Positions 1-11,580 of a DNA stretch of 64,000 bases are shown piece after piece. The stretch comes from Erythroxylum novogranatense (lineage: Eukaryota; Streptophyta; Magnoliopsida; Malpighiales; Erythroxylaceae): assembly GCA_029891385.1 (NCBI GenBank), contig CM057233.1:50794063-50858062 (forward strand), given 5' to 3'. The notes beneath the pieces are model-generated. The model saw only the letters and a list, made by a program, of their open reading frames with translations, was not told the origin of the DNA and did no database searches. The position numbers were made by a program, and so were the translations under genes. How positions within the stretch are numbered: position 1 is the stretch's first letter; each line of letters begins with the position of its first letter.

Positions 1-900
1 GCTAGATACCGCCATGACTTGCTCAGATTAATTGTTAATCTAAGTGGCCAACATAACCGGAGCCTAAAGGGTCACACGATAAGAGTGTTTCAGAGAATCA
101 GAAATAGTAATTGGACAGAGTTCCAATTATGGAGAGCATTAGATTAAATGGATCCCGATGGATTGAGATATGTCCCGATGAGATCGCGACATCAATATCA
201 AGCAAGAAAGGTTTAGAGTCGTTTCAATCTTTGGGGCCCTAGAGCCGTTAGGACCGACCCCAGTTGGACTGGACCTTAGCAATTATATTCTAATTAATTA
301 ATTAAGTAAATTAATTAATTAATTATGAATTTTATAAGTTGTGTACGTTGGAATGGGAGAAGAGATGAGATTGGCTTTGAAAAGTCAAAGTTATAACTTT
401 ATTCATTAAAGAATGAATGGTCTTTAGCCATCCACTTGTCCATTTCTTATGGAAGCTTTTTTAAAAGGTTAAAAAATCAACATAAGAGGTTTGGGAAGCT
501 TGATGGTCGACGGTGGCTAGGTTTTGAAGAAGGAGAAAAGCTTCCTTAATAGTTAAGGTTTAAAAGCTTTGAAAAGGTTTCAACTTTCTTCTTCTTCATC
601 AAGCACCATCGATTCTCTCTTCTCCAAGGCAAGATTCCAACGTCTTTTTCAAGCTCTCCAGGACAGAGGTAGGCTCTAGCAGGCTTTATTCTGTTCTAGC
701 TATTCCCGGATCAAAGGTGTTTGATCCGGTTAGGTTTTCTGATCTCTACGTGGATACCTTTAGAGATAGTCTCTATTGGCTATTTAGGTTGATGTCTTCA
801 TACCGATACCAGGATCCTGGGATTCGGGAAAGTCCCGGGAACAAAAATTTTTGTTTTCCGCTTCCGGTACATGTGATGTACCTCCCGGGATTTTCCTACA
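1..900 (+). repeat. 5' LTR of copia element A (3' half only)
   Basis: This segment matches 7747-8644 nearly base for base apart from small indels. It ends at 900 in TTTTCCTACA, immediately before the primer-binding site. It contains an AT-rich TTAATTAATTAA tract near 290-325 and the pyrimidine-rich stretch near 580-620 found in all copies of this LTR. The first ~0.9 kb of the LTR lies upstream of the window. Confidence 0.93.
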
Positions 901-901
901 G

Positions 902-913
902 TGGTATCAGAGC
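902..913 (+). promoter_or_regulatory. Primer-binding site of element A
   Basis: TGGTATCAGAGC follows the LTR end after one base. It is the usual plant retrotransposon primer site, complementary to the 3' end of initiator Met tRNA, and fixes the LTR boundary. Confidence 0.9.
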
Positions 914-2025
914 GTCTGGTATCCCGTATGAAGCTAAAACCTAAGCTAGATCAGAAACCCTAAGTGCTGTTGATGTTGATGCATGTGTACTGCCCAGATT
1001 TCGAATTGCTATAGAGATAGGATTTTCGAAATTTTTCTGCCCATAAATGTTCATAACATGTTAGAGAATATGTCTATGAATTTTCAGAATTTATCGATTT
1101 GATTTGATATAGTTTTGCTAATTAATTCCCTAAGGTTACAGATGCTGTTTTGTGAAACGATTCTGGAACAGGCAGTAGTATAAAATCGAGAATAAATTCT
1201 AGAAAAATCGTTTTCTGGATTTTCCTTCACCTACATGTCTCTAATATGTTTTTGAATATCTGTGAGCATGGAAATTGGATTTAAAGGTGATTGGATATTT
1301 ATTCACGAATTTATTCTATGCTGTTGGGAATTGCTGTACTGATGAACACAGATTTTGAATCGGTTTTGTTATTTAGGTTTACTGAGTTTTTGATGGCCTA
1401 AAATCCTAAAAACATTCATGTAGCATTTTCTGAACATGTAGTAACCTATGTAATTTTCTCAGAATTTATTGAAATTGTTTCATTGATCATTTCAAGCAAT
1501 GTACAGAACTGGACAGTTTTGGTGAAAATTGTTGCGACTGTTTTGCTTGGCTTGATTGAGGTTGCCTTTTCAATTCCAATGCCTTGCACCATTTTTAATG
1601 TGATTAAAAATGTGTTATCTTGATGTGGTATGATTGCCAAACTGAATTGCTTGAAGTTGTTTATCCTAGAATTTTTGAATGCCGAATTGGTCACATTAGC
1701 GTCTCGTTAGTATATTGCATTATCTTGTTTGTTTTGACCGTCATATTTTTATGGCATGTGCTGAAGTAAATTTGATAATGTATATGCTAGCTAGAGATGC
1801 TTAGGATGATAATTTGGGTGTTCTTAAATTGTTTGGAAATTAATGAGTTTTGACTCATTTCAAGTTTTTCATATAGTTTGACTATTTAAGGCTTTCATGG
1901 TTCAATGAATTGTTCATTGATGCATCAAATTTATCAGATATTACCTTAGGTATGTAGGTGTTGTGAATTGGAATTGTACTGATTGAGGAATTAGCCGATT
2001 AGAGATTTTAGCAAATTTCCTGGAT

Positions 2026-2247
2026 AAGTCGACTTGTATGTGAAATAAGTCGACTTGTTCAAGAGTTTTGGATAAGTCGACTTGTGTATAGTAATAAGTC
2101 CACTTGTTCAGATCTCGATATAAGTCCACTTGTAGTACCTTATAAGTCCACTTGTTCATGGGCAGGTGACATAAGTGGACTTGTGTCATACAAGTCGACT
2201 TGTGTGGGCAGAACATAAGTCGACTTGAATTTGATGAAAGTGGACTT
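2026..2247 (+). repeat. Palindrome array AAGTCGACTT (10 units)
   Basis: Ten 10-mers start at 2026, 2047, 2074, 2096, 2122, 2144, 2173, 2192, 2217 and 2238. Five are the perfect palindrome AAGTCGACTT; five are the single-base variants AAGTCCACTT or AAGTGGACTT, which are reverse complements of each other. Most are followed by TGT. Spacing is 19-29 bp, often 20-22. Confidence 0.95.
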
Positions 2248-2381
2248 GTGGCATGCTCAGTTGGATGATGGATGATTATAAGGATTGATTCAATACGATC
2301 GATGAAACCTAAATCATTCCATATAGTCTTCGTGACTATAATCCTTAAGCTTGGAGTCTAGAGACTCAAATCCTCCTCGGT

Positions 2382-2860
2382 ATATGAAAACTAACGCCTT
2401 CCATTAATATGATAAGAACCGAGTTCTTATAGGTCGAGTTGTTGAGCTAACCTCAAGCTCACTCTATCTTAATATGTTCAAACCATGAAAATAAGATTTT
2501 CGGATTAATGGGTCGGTTTTCCTAGAAGCGTTGATTTGTTGAGCTAACCTCAAGGTCAACGTGGACAGAGGCGGTTGGGTAGCATACATTAGATGTATGC
2601 GCATCAAAGAGTTGATACCCAATGAAGTGCACACATCAACAAGTTGATAAAGACCGATCGATAGTCGTGTCTAAGATGTAATTGGTATATCCGATACCTC
2701 CCAAGACATAAGGTGGCTTGTTGAGCTAACCTCAAGGTCATTCTTAATGTCGGTTATCGATGATGCAATTGGTATGACCGATACCTACCGATTGACCTAA
2801 GTTGTGGCTTGTTGGGCAAACCCAAGGTCACTCTTAGCAATGTCGGATATCGACCCACTA
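2382..2860 (+). other. Repeated small hairpins in leader A
   Basis: Four short inverted repeats with similar flanks: TTGAG/CTCAA at 2442-2456, 2539-2553 and 2721-2735, and TTGGG/CCCAA at 2812-2825. They are usually followed by GGTCA. A further inverted repeat, GCATACAT/ATGTATGC, is at 2582-2600. The same set occurs in element C with matching changes in both arms. Confidence 0.75.
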
Positions 2861-3015
2861 GACATTATGTCACATTGTTTCTTTGGATTCGTAAAGAGGG
2901 TTATGGATTCTAGGAAACTAGTGGGAGCCATATGCATATCATGCAAGTCCTTATGATCATGCAGGCATATCTATCCTATTATTCCTTCTCTCTATCGCGT
3001 TTAGGTTGATTGAAG

Positions 3016-3760
3016 AAGTCATTCGATTGAATTTACGCCTCTATTCGGACTGAATTTTCTTGATTGGCTAAGGAATCGAGAATTGTTCTCGATCCGAGGA
3101 ACCGGATACGTCCCAGATGTTCCACTTCCAGATGCACTGCTTTGTCGATGCTTCGATGATGATCGAAGGCATATCGTAAGCATCGAAGAACGATGACATG
3201 GTACGCTGCCTCGATGTCACCAGAGCTGCAGAAGCAGCTCGAGTCCATGGATGCTCACGTTATAATATTTCATATTATGGAGCTGTTTGATGAGTAAGCT
3301 CGGTCTGAAAGGTTCAAGACCTCAAGGCTTCTCTTCATCACAAAGATGGCTCCAAGGATAACTGCTGTGCAGTATGCCCTGAAGATGAATGGCTATATTG
3401 AGAGATTGGCTGTCTTAGGATTTGTAATGGATTATGAGTTAAGTAGAGACTTAATTCTGGTTGGATTGTCCGACAGTTACGCACAGTTCGTGTTAAACTA
3501 TCGGATGAACCAAATATCCACTACAATACTTGAGCTGATCAATCTGCTCAAGACAGCTGAGCAGGCTATCAAGGAAGATAGCAAGCAAGTGCTAATGGTG
3601 GATGCTTCTTCTTCTAGTTCAAAGAAGAAAAAGGCCAAGAAACCAAAGGAAAGTGCCATCAAGGAAAAACCAAAGATTCTTCCCAAAAGGATTTTGCTTT
3701 CATTGTGGCAAGTCTAGCCACTAGAGGCGAAACTGTAAAATCTATCTGGAGTCCTTGAAG
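3016..3760 (+). pseudogene. Copia gag remnant of element A
   Basis: Gag would form the particle and bind RNA. By alignment with element C the start codon at 3016-3018 has become AAG. The remnant encodes recognisable blocks such as FLDWLRN, then an open piece at 3346-3717 with QYALKMNGYIERLAVLGF and LNYRMNQISTTI, and a lysine-rich tail. The CCHC knuckle region near 3690-3740 is garbled. An open minus-strand frame at 3033-3248 is a shadow. Several frameshifts make it non-functional. Confidence 0.85.
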
Positions 3761-3774
3761 TAGAAGAAGGCATC

Positions 3775-4400
3775 AGATGCCTCTACTTCTTCAAATATGT
3801 TTGTCATTGAGGTTAATACTATTCCTGATCCAAACATATCGGTATTTGATACCGGATGTGGCTCATACATATGAAATGATATGCAGGGCCTCAGGGACAG
3901 TAGAAAGCTCATAAAAGGAGAACTGGACTTTCGTGCAGGTAATGAAGCAAGGGTTGCTACATTAGCCGTATGCACTTCTGTCTTGTTACTCCCTACTGGG
4001 CTTGTATTCAAATTGGATGATTGTCATTTTGTACCTGTTTTAAACAAAGAACATATTGTATGTTTTATGTTTAATTAGAGCTGGTTTCCATTGAACTTTT
4101 AGTAGCAATGGTTGTTATATTAGTTGCAATGGAATGCTCTATGGTACTCGTACATTATGCAATGGAATTGACATATTAGATATGTCATATCCAATTATGA
4201 ATGTCAATGACGCGAAAAGACATAATTGAGATAATTTAAAATCAACTTACTTATGGCATTATCGGCTTGGCCATATAAATGAGACACGCATAGCTAAGCT
4301 CCATAAGAGTGGATGTTTAGGGTCATTTGATTATGAATCATATGACACATGCGAATCTTGTTTATTAGGCAAGATGACTAAGTTATCCTTTAAAGGAAAG
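3775..4400 (+). pseudogene. Copia protease and GAG-pre-integrase remnant of element A
   Basis: The aspartic protease active site reads FDTGCGS around 3845-3865, so the D-T-G triad (3848-3856) is intact, but a TGA stop follows a few codons later. Downstream, 4240-4400 encodes a GAG-pre-integrase/HHCC-like segment with LGHINETRIAKL and CESCLLGKMTKL. The two parts lie in different frames. In element C the same protease triad reads DLG. Confidence 0.8.
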
Positions 4401-5040
4401 GGTGAACGAGTGAATGGAATATTAGACCTAATACATTCGGATGTATGTGGTCCGATGTCCATCCATGCCAGAAGTGGTTGTTTTTACTTCATTACTTTTA
4501 TCGGTGATTATTCACGATATGGGTACATGTATCTGATAAGATACAAATCTGAACTATTTGAATAGTTCAAATAATTCAGAAATGAAGTAGAAAACTAACT
4601 TGGTAAAAGTATGAAGACATTACGATCTGATCGTGGTGGAAAATACTTAGACCAACAGTTTTGGATTATCTCAGAGATCATGAGATTTTATCTCAGTACA
4701 CTCCACCTTACACGCCGTAGCACAATGGTGTGGCTGAAAGGAGAAATCGAACCTTGTTAGACATGGTGCGATTGATGATAGGTTTTGCACAGTTTTGGGA
4801 ATATGCGCTTGAGACAGCTGTTTACTTGCTAAACAGAGTTCCATCAAAGACAGTTGTGGTTACTCCATATGGAGATATGGACTAACTGAAAACTCTATCT
4901 TTCTTAGCTGAAAGTTTGGGATTGTCCTGCTTACGTGAAGCGGACACAGTCAGATTAGCTTGATGCAAAGCTGACAAGTGTTTGTTCGTGGAATATCAAT
5001 TCTACCTTGCTGAGGAACAAAAGTTGTTTGTTTCAAAGCT
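4374..5040 (+). pseudogene. Copia integrase core remnant of element A
   Basis: Blocks of the rve integrase core are visible: LIHSDVCGPMSIHARSG with the first catalytic Asp (about 4425-4480), then TLRSDRGGKYLD with the second (about 4618-4652), and AERRNRTLLDM with the catalytic Glu (about 4735-4765). After that come LLNRVPSKT and the C-terminal WDCPAYVKR-like block. In-frame stops near 4565 and frameshifts separate the blocks. The catalytic residues themselves can still be read, so decay came after loss of selection. Confidence 0.85.
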
Positions 5041-5319
5041 TGCTGTTTTCTTAAAGAAATAGTTTCTTTTACAATAAGACAGTGGGAGCAAAGTTGAACT
5101 TAGAGAAGTTCAAGATGCTCGAACAAACACGAATCAATCGCTGAACTCAAACTGTCACTCATATAGATGAGGTAACAGTTCAACCTTCTATTACACACGA
5201 ATTTCGTAGGTTAAGTAGGATACGCACTGTTCCCGAGAGATATGAATTTCTCGTAAGTGAACAGAATGGCGTATTGCTCATACCAGATGATGCGCCTACT
5301 ACCTATGAACAGGTTCTGA

Positions 5320-6460
5320 AGAGTTCAGAGTCTGAGAAATGGCTTTAAGCCAGAAATCTGAAATGGATTCCATGTACATAAACCAAGTATGGACTTTGGT
5401 TGTTACACCTGAAGGGATAAAACCCACAGGGTGCAAAGGGGTTTTCAAGAAGAAAACCAACATGGATGGTAATTTGATTACCTATAAAGCAATGCTTCTG
5501 GTTAAAGGATTTCGTCACAGACAAGGAGTTGACTATGACGAAACCTTCAGCCCCGTAGCAATGCTTAAATCCATTAGGATACTCCTAGCCATTGCCGCTC
5601 ATTATGATTATGAGATATGGCAAATGGATGTGAAGATAGCTTTCCTGAGAGGAAATCTACCCGAGGATGTGTATGACACAACCTGAGGGCTTCACTTCCA
5701 TCGATGGCGAAACGTATGCAAGCTTCAGAAATCCATGTTTGGATTGAAGCAAGCTTCCAGGAGTTGGATTATCCGTTTAGATGAGTCAATCAAAGAGTTT
5801 GGTTTCTCATAAAATTCGGATGTTCATTGTGTGCATAAGAAGGTTAGTGGGACTGCAATCGTATTCCTTGTGTTGTATGTAGATGACATACTGTTACTCA
5901 GAAACGATGTCTCTATGCTGCAATCAGTTAACATTTGGTTGTCCAATCAATTTGCCTTGAAAGACCTTGGTGAAGCAACTTACATCCTTGGGATATAGAT
6001 TTATGCAGATAGATCAAAGGTTGCTTGGTCTTTCACAAGCATCGTACATAGATGAGATGCTAAAGAGGTTTAGCATGAAACGATGCTATGTACGAGGCCC
6101 GATGTATCGTATGCTCTAAGTGTTACGAGCAGATACTAATCGGTTCCTGGTGAGGGTCACTGGGTGGCTGTCAAGAATATCCTCAAGTACTTGTGAAGCA
6201 CTAAGGATGTTTTCTTGATGTTTGGAGATGGAAATCTCCATGTGAGCGGGCATTCAGATGCCAGTATTTAATCTGATAAGGATGATTCTGAATCATGATC
6301 AGGTTATATACATTCACACTGAATAGCGTGGCGGTCAGTTGGAAAAGTTCCAAACAAGGGAGGATTGCTGATTCGTCAACCGAGGCAGAGTACATTGCCG
6401 TATGAGATCGCAAAGGCGGTTTGGATCAAAGTTCATTATCGAACTTGATCTGGTCCCTAG
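5320..6460 (+). pseudogene. Copia reverse transcriptase and RNase H remnant of element A
   Basis: An RVT_2-type reverse transcriptase begins with SEMDSMYINQVWTLV and includes FRHRQGVDYDETFSPVAM and WQMDVKIAFLRGNL in an open piece at 5339-5686. The catalytic YVDD is intact at 5876-5887, but in a frame broken from the first part. RNase H blocks follow, with VSGHSDA near 6240 and the signature ADSSTEAEYIA near 6368-6402. Stops separate the pieces. The open minus-strand frame at 6201-6413 is a shadow. Confidence 0.88.
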
Positions 6461-6825
6461 TGTGATGGGCCCATAGGTTTGTATTGTGATACAATGGGGC
6501 TAGTCTTGCAGTAAAGGAATCAAGGTCTCATCGACGATCCGAACATGTACTCACCGATTCGGGAGATCATTAGTCGAGATGATATCCCGATAGAGAGAAT
6601 TCCCGAGCAAAGTGTTCTTGTTCCATTGACAAAGCCATTGTCACAGGAGAATTGTGATTCTCATGGACTCACTTATGGTATTGGATACTAAGGCGATTGG
6701 CGTTAGGTCGTTGGGAGATTTGTAAGTACAAGTCGACTTGTACTACTTGATAAGTCGACTTGTTCTTGAAAAGTGCACCCTAAGTCGACTTGTACATTGC
6801 ATAAGTCGACTTATTCAAGGACGGT
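6461..6825 (+). other. 3' untranslated region of element A with second palindrome array
   Basis: After the RNase H remnant lies about 360 bp without coding. AAGTCGACTT, the leader palindrome, recurs four times at 6730, 6752, 6782 and 6803, just before the 3' LTR. A purine-rich primer tract is expected before 6826, but only a weak CAAGGACGG is left. Confidence 0.8.
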
Positions 6826-8644
6826 ATTATTTATTAGTGCCCTAAAGGCAATCCCTTTAGCGCTTTTATTCACAAATGATGCGGTGAATGAATAAATAAA
6901 GAAAAGGCATAATTCATTAATTTGATGTTCATGAACATTGTTTATGAATTGATTGGATCTTTAATCGATTAATGAAGTCCATGATATATGACATAGCATG
7001 AAGGAAATTATGATGTGATCATACTCCGAGATTCCTATCGTGTGCAATTATGTCAAGATTCAAATTCTCCTAGTCAAAGGATTAATGAGACCGACATCAT
7101 TAATCCGGATAGACTAGCACATGTCATATTCCTTGATTGGATCAAGCAAAGGATCTCGAAACCGTAAATATGAGATATTTAGAATTGACATGTGGATGCT
7201 TACTAGCGGTAGTAAGTTCATTGATGACTGCCATGAGATCATCACATGGATATCTTATCTAGTGTCGCGATAATCTCATCATAGAATGGTGCAAGTATCC
7301 TTAGACTTGAGGTACTCAAGGATATCTTGAATACTTGATTACGTGCTTTGACTCCATTTCTTGTTGCCTTCAGAGGTAACTCATGTGTGGTGCTTGGGTG
7401 CAACTTGAGGTATTCAAGATAATTGAGTAGCCAATAAAGGATTCACCACTGGATTAGCAGAGAGATACCCATGGCTTCTTCGGGATCATTACTTGTAAAT
7501 CTCGGCAGAGTGAATATGTCATGAAGAGTGTCTTCATGGACATATAGAGTAATGAGTCCTAGGACGAGATCTGTTATCACTTGGGCTAGACTCAGTCTAG
7601 TGAGAGTTGACACTTTGATCATACTCATAACCAAGTGGGGTATAGGATGGTGAAAGGACGAATTGCACGGTAATTGTCTATGGAAGGGTTCGTGATGAAT
7701 ACATCAAACCGATTACTTTTCGGTCAATTGGGGGTCATGATGTGTTGCTAGATACCGCTCATGACTTGCTCAGATTAATTGTTAATCTAAGTGGCCAACA
7801 TAACCGGAGCCTAAAGGGTCACACGATAAGAGTGTTTCAGAGAATCAGAAAATAGTAATTGGACGAGTTCCAATTATGGAGAACATTAGATTAAATGGAT
7901 CCCGATGGGATTGGGATATGTCCCGATGAGATCGCGACATCAATATTGCTAAGAAAGGTTTAGGAGTCAAGCTTTCGGTCTTAGGGGCCCTAGAGGCGTA
8001 GTAGGGGTGACCCAGTTGGATTGGACCTTAGCAATTATATTCTAATTAATTAATTAAGTAAATTAATTAATTAATTATGAATTTTATAAATTGTGTGCGT
8101 TGGAATGGGAGAAGAGATGAGATTGGCTTTGAAAAGTCAAAGTTATAACTTTATTCATTAAAGAATGAATGGTCTCAGAGCCATCCACTTGTCCATTTCT
8201 TATGGAAGCTTTTTAAAAGGTTAAAAATCAACATAAGAAGTTTGGGAAGCTTGATGGTCGACGGTGGCTAGGTTTTGAAGAAGGAGAAAAGCTTCCTTAA
8301 TAGTTAAGGTTTAAAAGCTTTGAAAAGGTTTCAACTTTCTTCTTCTTCATCAAGCACCATCGATTCTCTCTTCTCAAGGCAAGATTCCAACGTCTTTTCA
8401 AGCTCTCCAGATGTAGGTAGGTCAGAGCAGCTTTATTCTCGTTTAGCTATTCCCGGTCAAAGGTGTTTGATCCGGTTGGTTTTCGATCTCTGCATGGATA
8501 CCTTTAGAGATAGTCTCTATTGGCTATTTAGGTTGATGTCTTCATACCGATACTAGGATCCTGGGATTCGGGAAAGTCCCGGGAATAAAAATTTTTGTTT
8601 TTCGCTGCCGGTACATGTGATGTACCTCCCGGGATTTTCCTACA
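6826..8644 (+). repeat. 3' LTR of copia element A
   Basis: This is the full-length partner of 1-900 and matches LTRs 56162-57998 (C) and 62423-64000 (D, reversed). The start is blurred; by comparison with C it should read TGTTAGAGTAGTGCC and here reads TTTATTAGTGCCC. The end is TTTTCCTACA at 8644. The open frame at 8320-8556 is LTR sequence, not a gene. Confidence 0.9.
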
Positions 8645-10143
8645 AGTGATACATGTGTGAAATAAATGTGCTGCAATTATGAATAAGTGTTCTGATTGTG
8701 AGTGAATGTGAGCATTAGTGAATGTGAATCAGTGTAAAGAGTTATGAGTCAGTGTTCTGATTAAGATAGCGAGTGAAGTGATATACATGTGCTAGTGACT
8801 GTGCAAGTGTGCTTAATGTGAATTACATGACTACTGAAATATATGTGATCGAATTGCACTGCATGACCACTGAAATGTATAAGAGTGAATCAGATTGTTA
8901 TTCTTGAAATGTCTGCGATGAATTACGTGCTTTTCTTGTATAGGATTGAACAATCTGAATTGTACCGTATGACCGCATGACTCTTGAAAAGTGTACGATT
9001 GATTGCACGCTTCTCGAATCAACTATACCGTTACGTGACACCGGATCAATATCGGGCTTTTATAGCCATATCGAGCGATTACCAACACCGTAATATCGGG
9101 CTTTTTATAGTCGTACAATCAATCATGAAAAACATCGCATTGCATGCATAATCGCATGATCGATAATGGAATGTGACCCAAGTCGCGATTATCGACCGCC
9201 TCGAGCCCGAGGGAGTTATCCTAAACATCAGATCGACCGCCTAGCCCGAGGGAGTTATCCTCGAACACCGTCTTGACCGAGCCTGGCCCGAGGGAGTTAT
9301 CCTCAACATCGATCGACCGCCTAGCCCGCAGGGAAGAAATCCGACGCGCCCCATCGATCATCGATCGAGCGCTTGGGCACAACATCAATAATCGAAAAGA
9401 GTCTCATATGCATTGCATACACATGAATGACTAAGTTGTGACAATGATCGATTACGTGATGACATGATTTATCAGAAATCGCAATGCGATCATCGCAATT
9501 GTTTCGTATTATCAGAAATCGCCGATAATATCGCGAATCGTGACATGACATCGTAAATCGTTATGTATGATTTAGATCGTTATAAACTATCATGAACCGT
9601 GATACAACATCGTAAACTATTGTATAGTATCTTGAAATTAGTGTACGATATCGTTAATTGACTAGATCTTGATCGCGTGTCGTGCTGCGATACGCTGTAA
9701 TGCATGATTTGAGTGAACCATCGATGATGGTTTCTCACTGAGTTCGCAAACTCACCCAAAATTGCAATATATTTTTTCAGGACTGATATAGTAGACTCCT
9801 AGCTCTGAAGATATTCTTTTCCGCCGCAAGAAGCCGCCGCAAGAGACGCGATGGCACACAGGTCGATCAGCTGGGTTAACTTTTGAGGATGACTTAGGAT
9901 AGATGCTTGTATGAGTTTCCCTTTTTGGTTTTGTTTAGGGAACTAATAGACTTGTCTATTCTGCTACTGGATGACTGTATGAAGACTGATATTGTAAATT
10001 TTAATGTACTGATTTCTGTTATATTGTGATTTAATTATTGCGATGCCATGTGGATATTAGTGAAACTGTTCTGGTAGTGCACCTTTATCGTGGGATACGT
10101 GTCGGGCGTCCCGATGTGTACCCTGCGGTGAGGGGGCGCTACA
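8645..10143 (+). repeat. 3' portion of a long LTR (E), probably the site element A inserted into
   Basis: No coding frame. It ends at 10143 in GGGGGCGCTACA. Sequence near 9735-9780 (GAGTTCGCAAACTCACCC, then a T-rich stretch ending TTTTTTCAG) matches LTR F at 34000-34045 in reverse, so E and F belong to one LTR family. The 8645-9130 part has imperfect short repeats, including two copies of ATATCGGGCTTTT near 9048 and 9090. The left part of this LTR is presumably beyond element A. Confidence 0.7.
9192..9336 (+). repeat. ~40-bp minisatellite inside LTR E
   Basis: About 3.5 head-to-tail units of 39-41 bp share TCGACCGCCT, then CCCGAGGGAGTTATCCT. LTR F has a different minisatellite (34375-34566, unit 46 bp) at the matching place, upstream of the GAGTTCGC motif. 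Confidence 0.85.
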
Positions 10144-10620
10144 ATTAATATGGTCTTTGATTGACTTTCTTTAAATTGCTTAAAGATATAAGCTATTAAT
10201 TGCTCAAAGGGAATAATTTTGAGTGGCTTAGCCTCTGTATGTGAGTTGGCTGATTGTTTGTTCTTCACAATTGAGGCTCTCAACTACAAAGCCTTGTCAA
10301 GCATACATTTCAGAGTAGTTAATTAGGATATTATGTTTTTTTGTTATTTGAAAATTCAATACTTGTTTTCTCATTTCCAGCCTGTTGATAAGTAGTCGCT
10401 CCTTGATTCGAGGATATTATGCTGTCTCATTCATACTCTGAATGCCTTCTTAAGTTTTGAATCCAATCAAAGACCAAAGGCTGAGAAAGATTGTGATAGT
10501 AATGGCAGACAAGTTAGCCGGCTTGAGGTAGTATTTTAAATGACTTTGTGTTTTGTTTCTAGTTGCTTTTATTGACAACAAAAGATTTGCATCTATTTTT
10601 GCCACAACGAGGTAGAGAGG
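10144..10620 (+). other. Flanking DNA with a possible plus-strand exon
   Basis: No recognised family. A pyrimidine-rich acceptor ends in TTTCCAG near 10380. A frame reading SFESNQRPKAEKDCDSNGRQ is open to a possible donor, GAG|GTAGTA, near 10533. An acceptor-like TTTCTAG at about 10561 begins a second open stretch that runs to the B insertion point and would resume at 21189. It may be a fragment of a host gene or of a captured gene. I could not identify the protein. Confidence 0.3.
10616..10620. repeat. Target-site duplication AGAGG, left copy (element B)
   Basis: AGAGG directly before TGTTGGACCCC is repeated at 21189-21193, directly after ...TTCCAACA. It defines one insertion unit. Confidence 0.9.
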
Positions 10621-11459
10621 TGTTGGACCCCGAACTTTTTAAGATAATAGAAATATTACAATGAATTTAAGTGAGAAAGAATTGGTGAGAATGAGAATGA
10701 ATTTAAGGAAATGTGATGAATTTAAGAAAAATGTAGGAGAAAAGAATTGTTTCGGTTAGAGGAATTTGATATTTGAATGAATTTTTATGGATTATGAGAG
10801 GAAAGTGGATGAGTTGATTGAAATGAAGTTAAATAGCAAGAATTAAAAAGAAAAGGTGTGAAAAATTGAAGGATTTAGAAAGTTTGACTTTTTGGAGAGA
10901 GAATGTTTGACTTTGAGAGTTGACTTTTGTTTGAGGCAAAATTTGATAAAATAATCTACATGAAACTTGTAGATTATGTTACGAGCTTTCTGTAGACATA
11001 AAGTTTGCAATTTTTCGATATCGGGAGTGAAAGTTATGATCAGTCAAAGTTTATGTTTGATAAGGTTGACTTTTGACTTTAATTATGATGACTGAATCTT
11101 TGATTGAGAAATTAACCTAGTTATAGGTTAATTGAGCTTTGATGTTCTTCATGAAAATTGAAGGATTTGTTTTGATCTTTATTTTGATATAAAGTATAGA
11201 ATTTTTCGATCTTGGAATAATAAGTTATGATTTTTACAAGTTTATATTGTGGTTTTAGCATGATTATTAGAGGATAGTATCTTTGACCAGAAAATGGACT
11301 CCCGTAGGAGTCAAATTGATTTTTATGTCCTTCGTGGAAGATGTAGTGTTTCCTTCAAGCTTTCTATAGAGACTAAGTTTGTAAAAATTGGAGTCCGGGA
11401 TTAAGAGTTATGAATTTCGAAAGTTTTGGGTTTTTATGTGGAAAAAAAAAATGAAGTAC

Positions 11460-11580
11460 CCCCGTCGCCGTAGCGATGGCGGGCGTTTGGCTCGGGTCGC
11501 TAGGGCGACGCATCGCCGTAGCAATGGCGGGCATTCGGCTCGCGTCGCTAGGGCGACGCGTCGCCGTAGCGACCGCGCCC
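11460..11580 (+). repeat. GC-rich palindromic cassette in 5' LTR of B
   Basis: A CpG-dense island in AT-rich DNA, built from repeated CGTCGC/GCGACG words. Examples are GTCGCTAGGGCGAC and GCGACGCGTCGC, with units of about 59 bp beginning CGTCGCCGTAGC. Its position between a TTTTTATGTG block and CTTTTGCTCATATC matches the palindromic cassettes of other LTRs in this window. Confidence 0.85.

Larger units (their letters stand above)
901..3015 (+). other. Long untranslated leader of element A
   Basis: About 2.1 kb lies between primer site and gag with no conserved coding frame. It aligns with the 57999-59977 leader of element C. Three parts are visible: an AT-rich first kilobase, a palindrome array at 2026-2247, and a hairpin-rich part at about 2380-2860. 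A leader of this size is long for copia elements. Its conservation between two diverged copies suggests a role in packaging, dimerisation or translation, which is inference. Confidence 0.8.
1..8644 (+). mobile_element. Ty1-copia LTR retrotransposon A, degenerate, 5' end outside window
   Basis: Order on the plus strand is LTR, primer-binding site, long leader, gag, protease, integrase, reverse transcriptase, RNase H, LTR; integrase before reverse transcriptase marks Ty1-copia. The two LTRs match over long stretches: window base 1 corresponds to about 7747, and both end in GGGATTTTCCTACA. Coding parts are broken by many stops and frameshifts, so the copy is dead. It belongs to the same family as element C (56162 onward), which helps in reading the damaged parts. 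Element identity is sure; the clade within copia is not assigned. Confidence 0.93.

Noticed and set aside
11460..11580. GC-rich island as a gene promoter or coding exon
   Set aside because: Repeated in both LTRs of B with changed unit number, no codon conservation, and built from short inverted words; better read as a repeat cassette.
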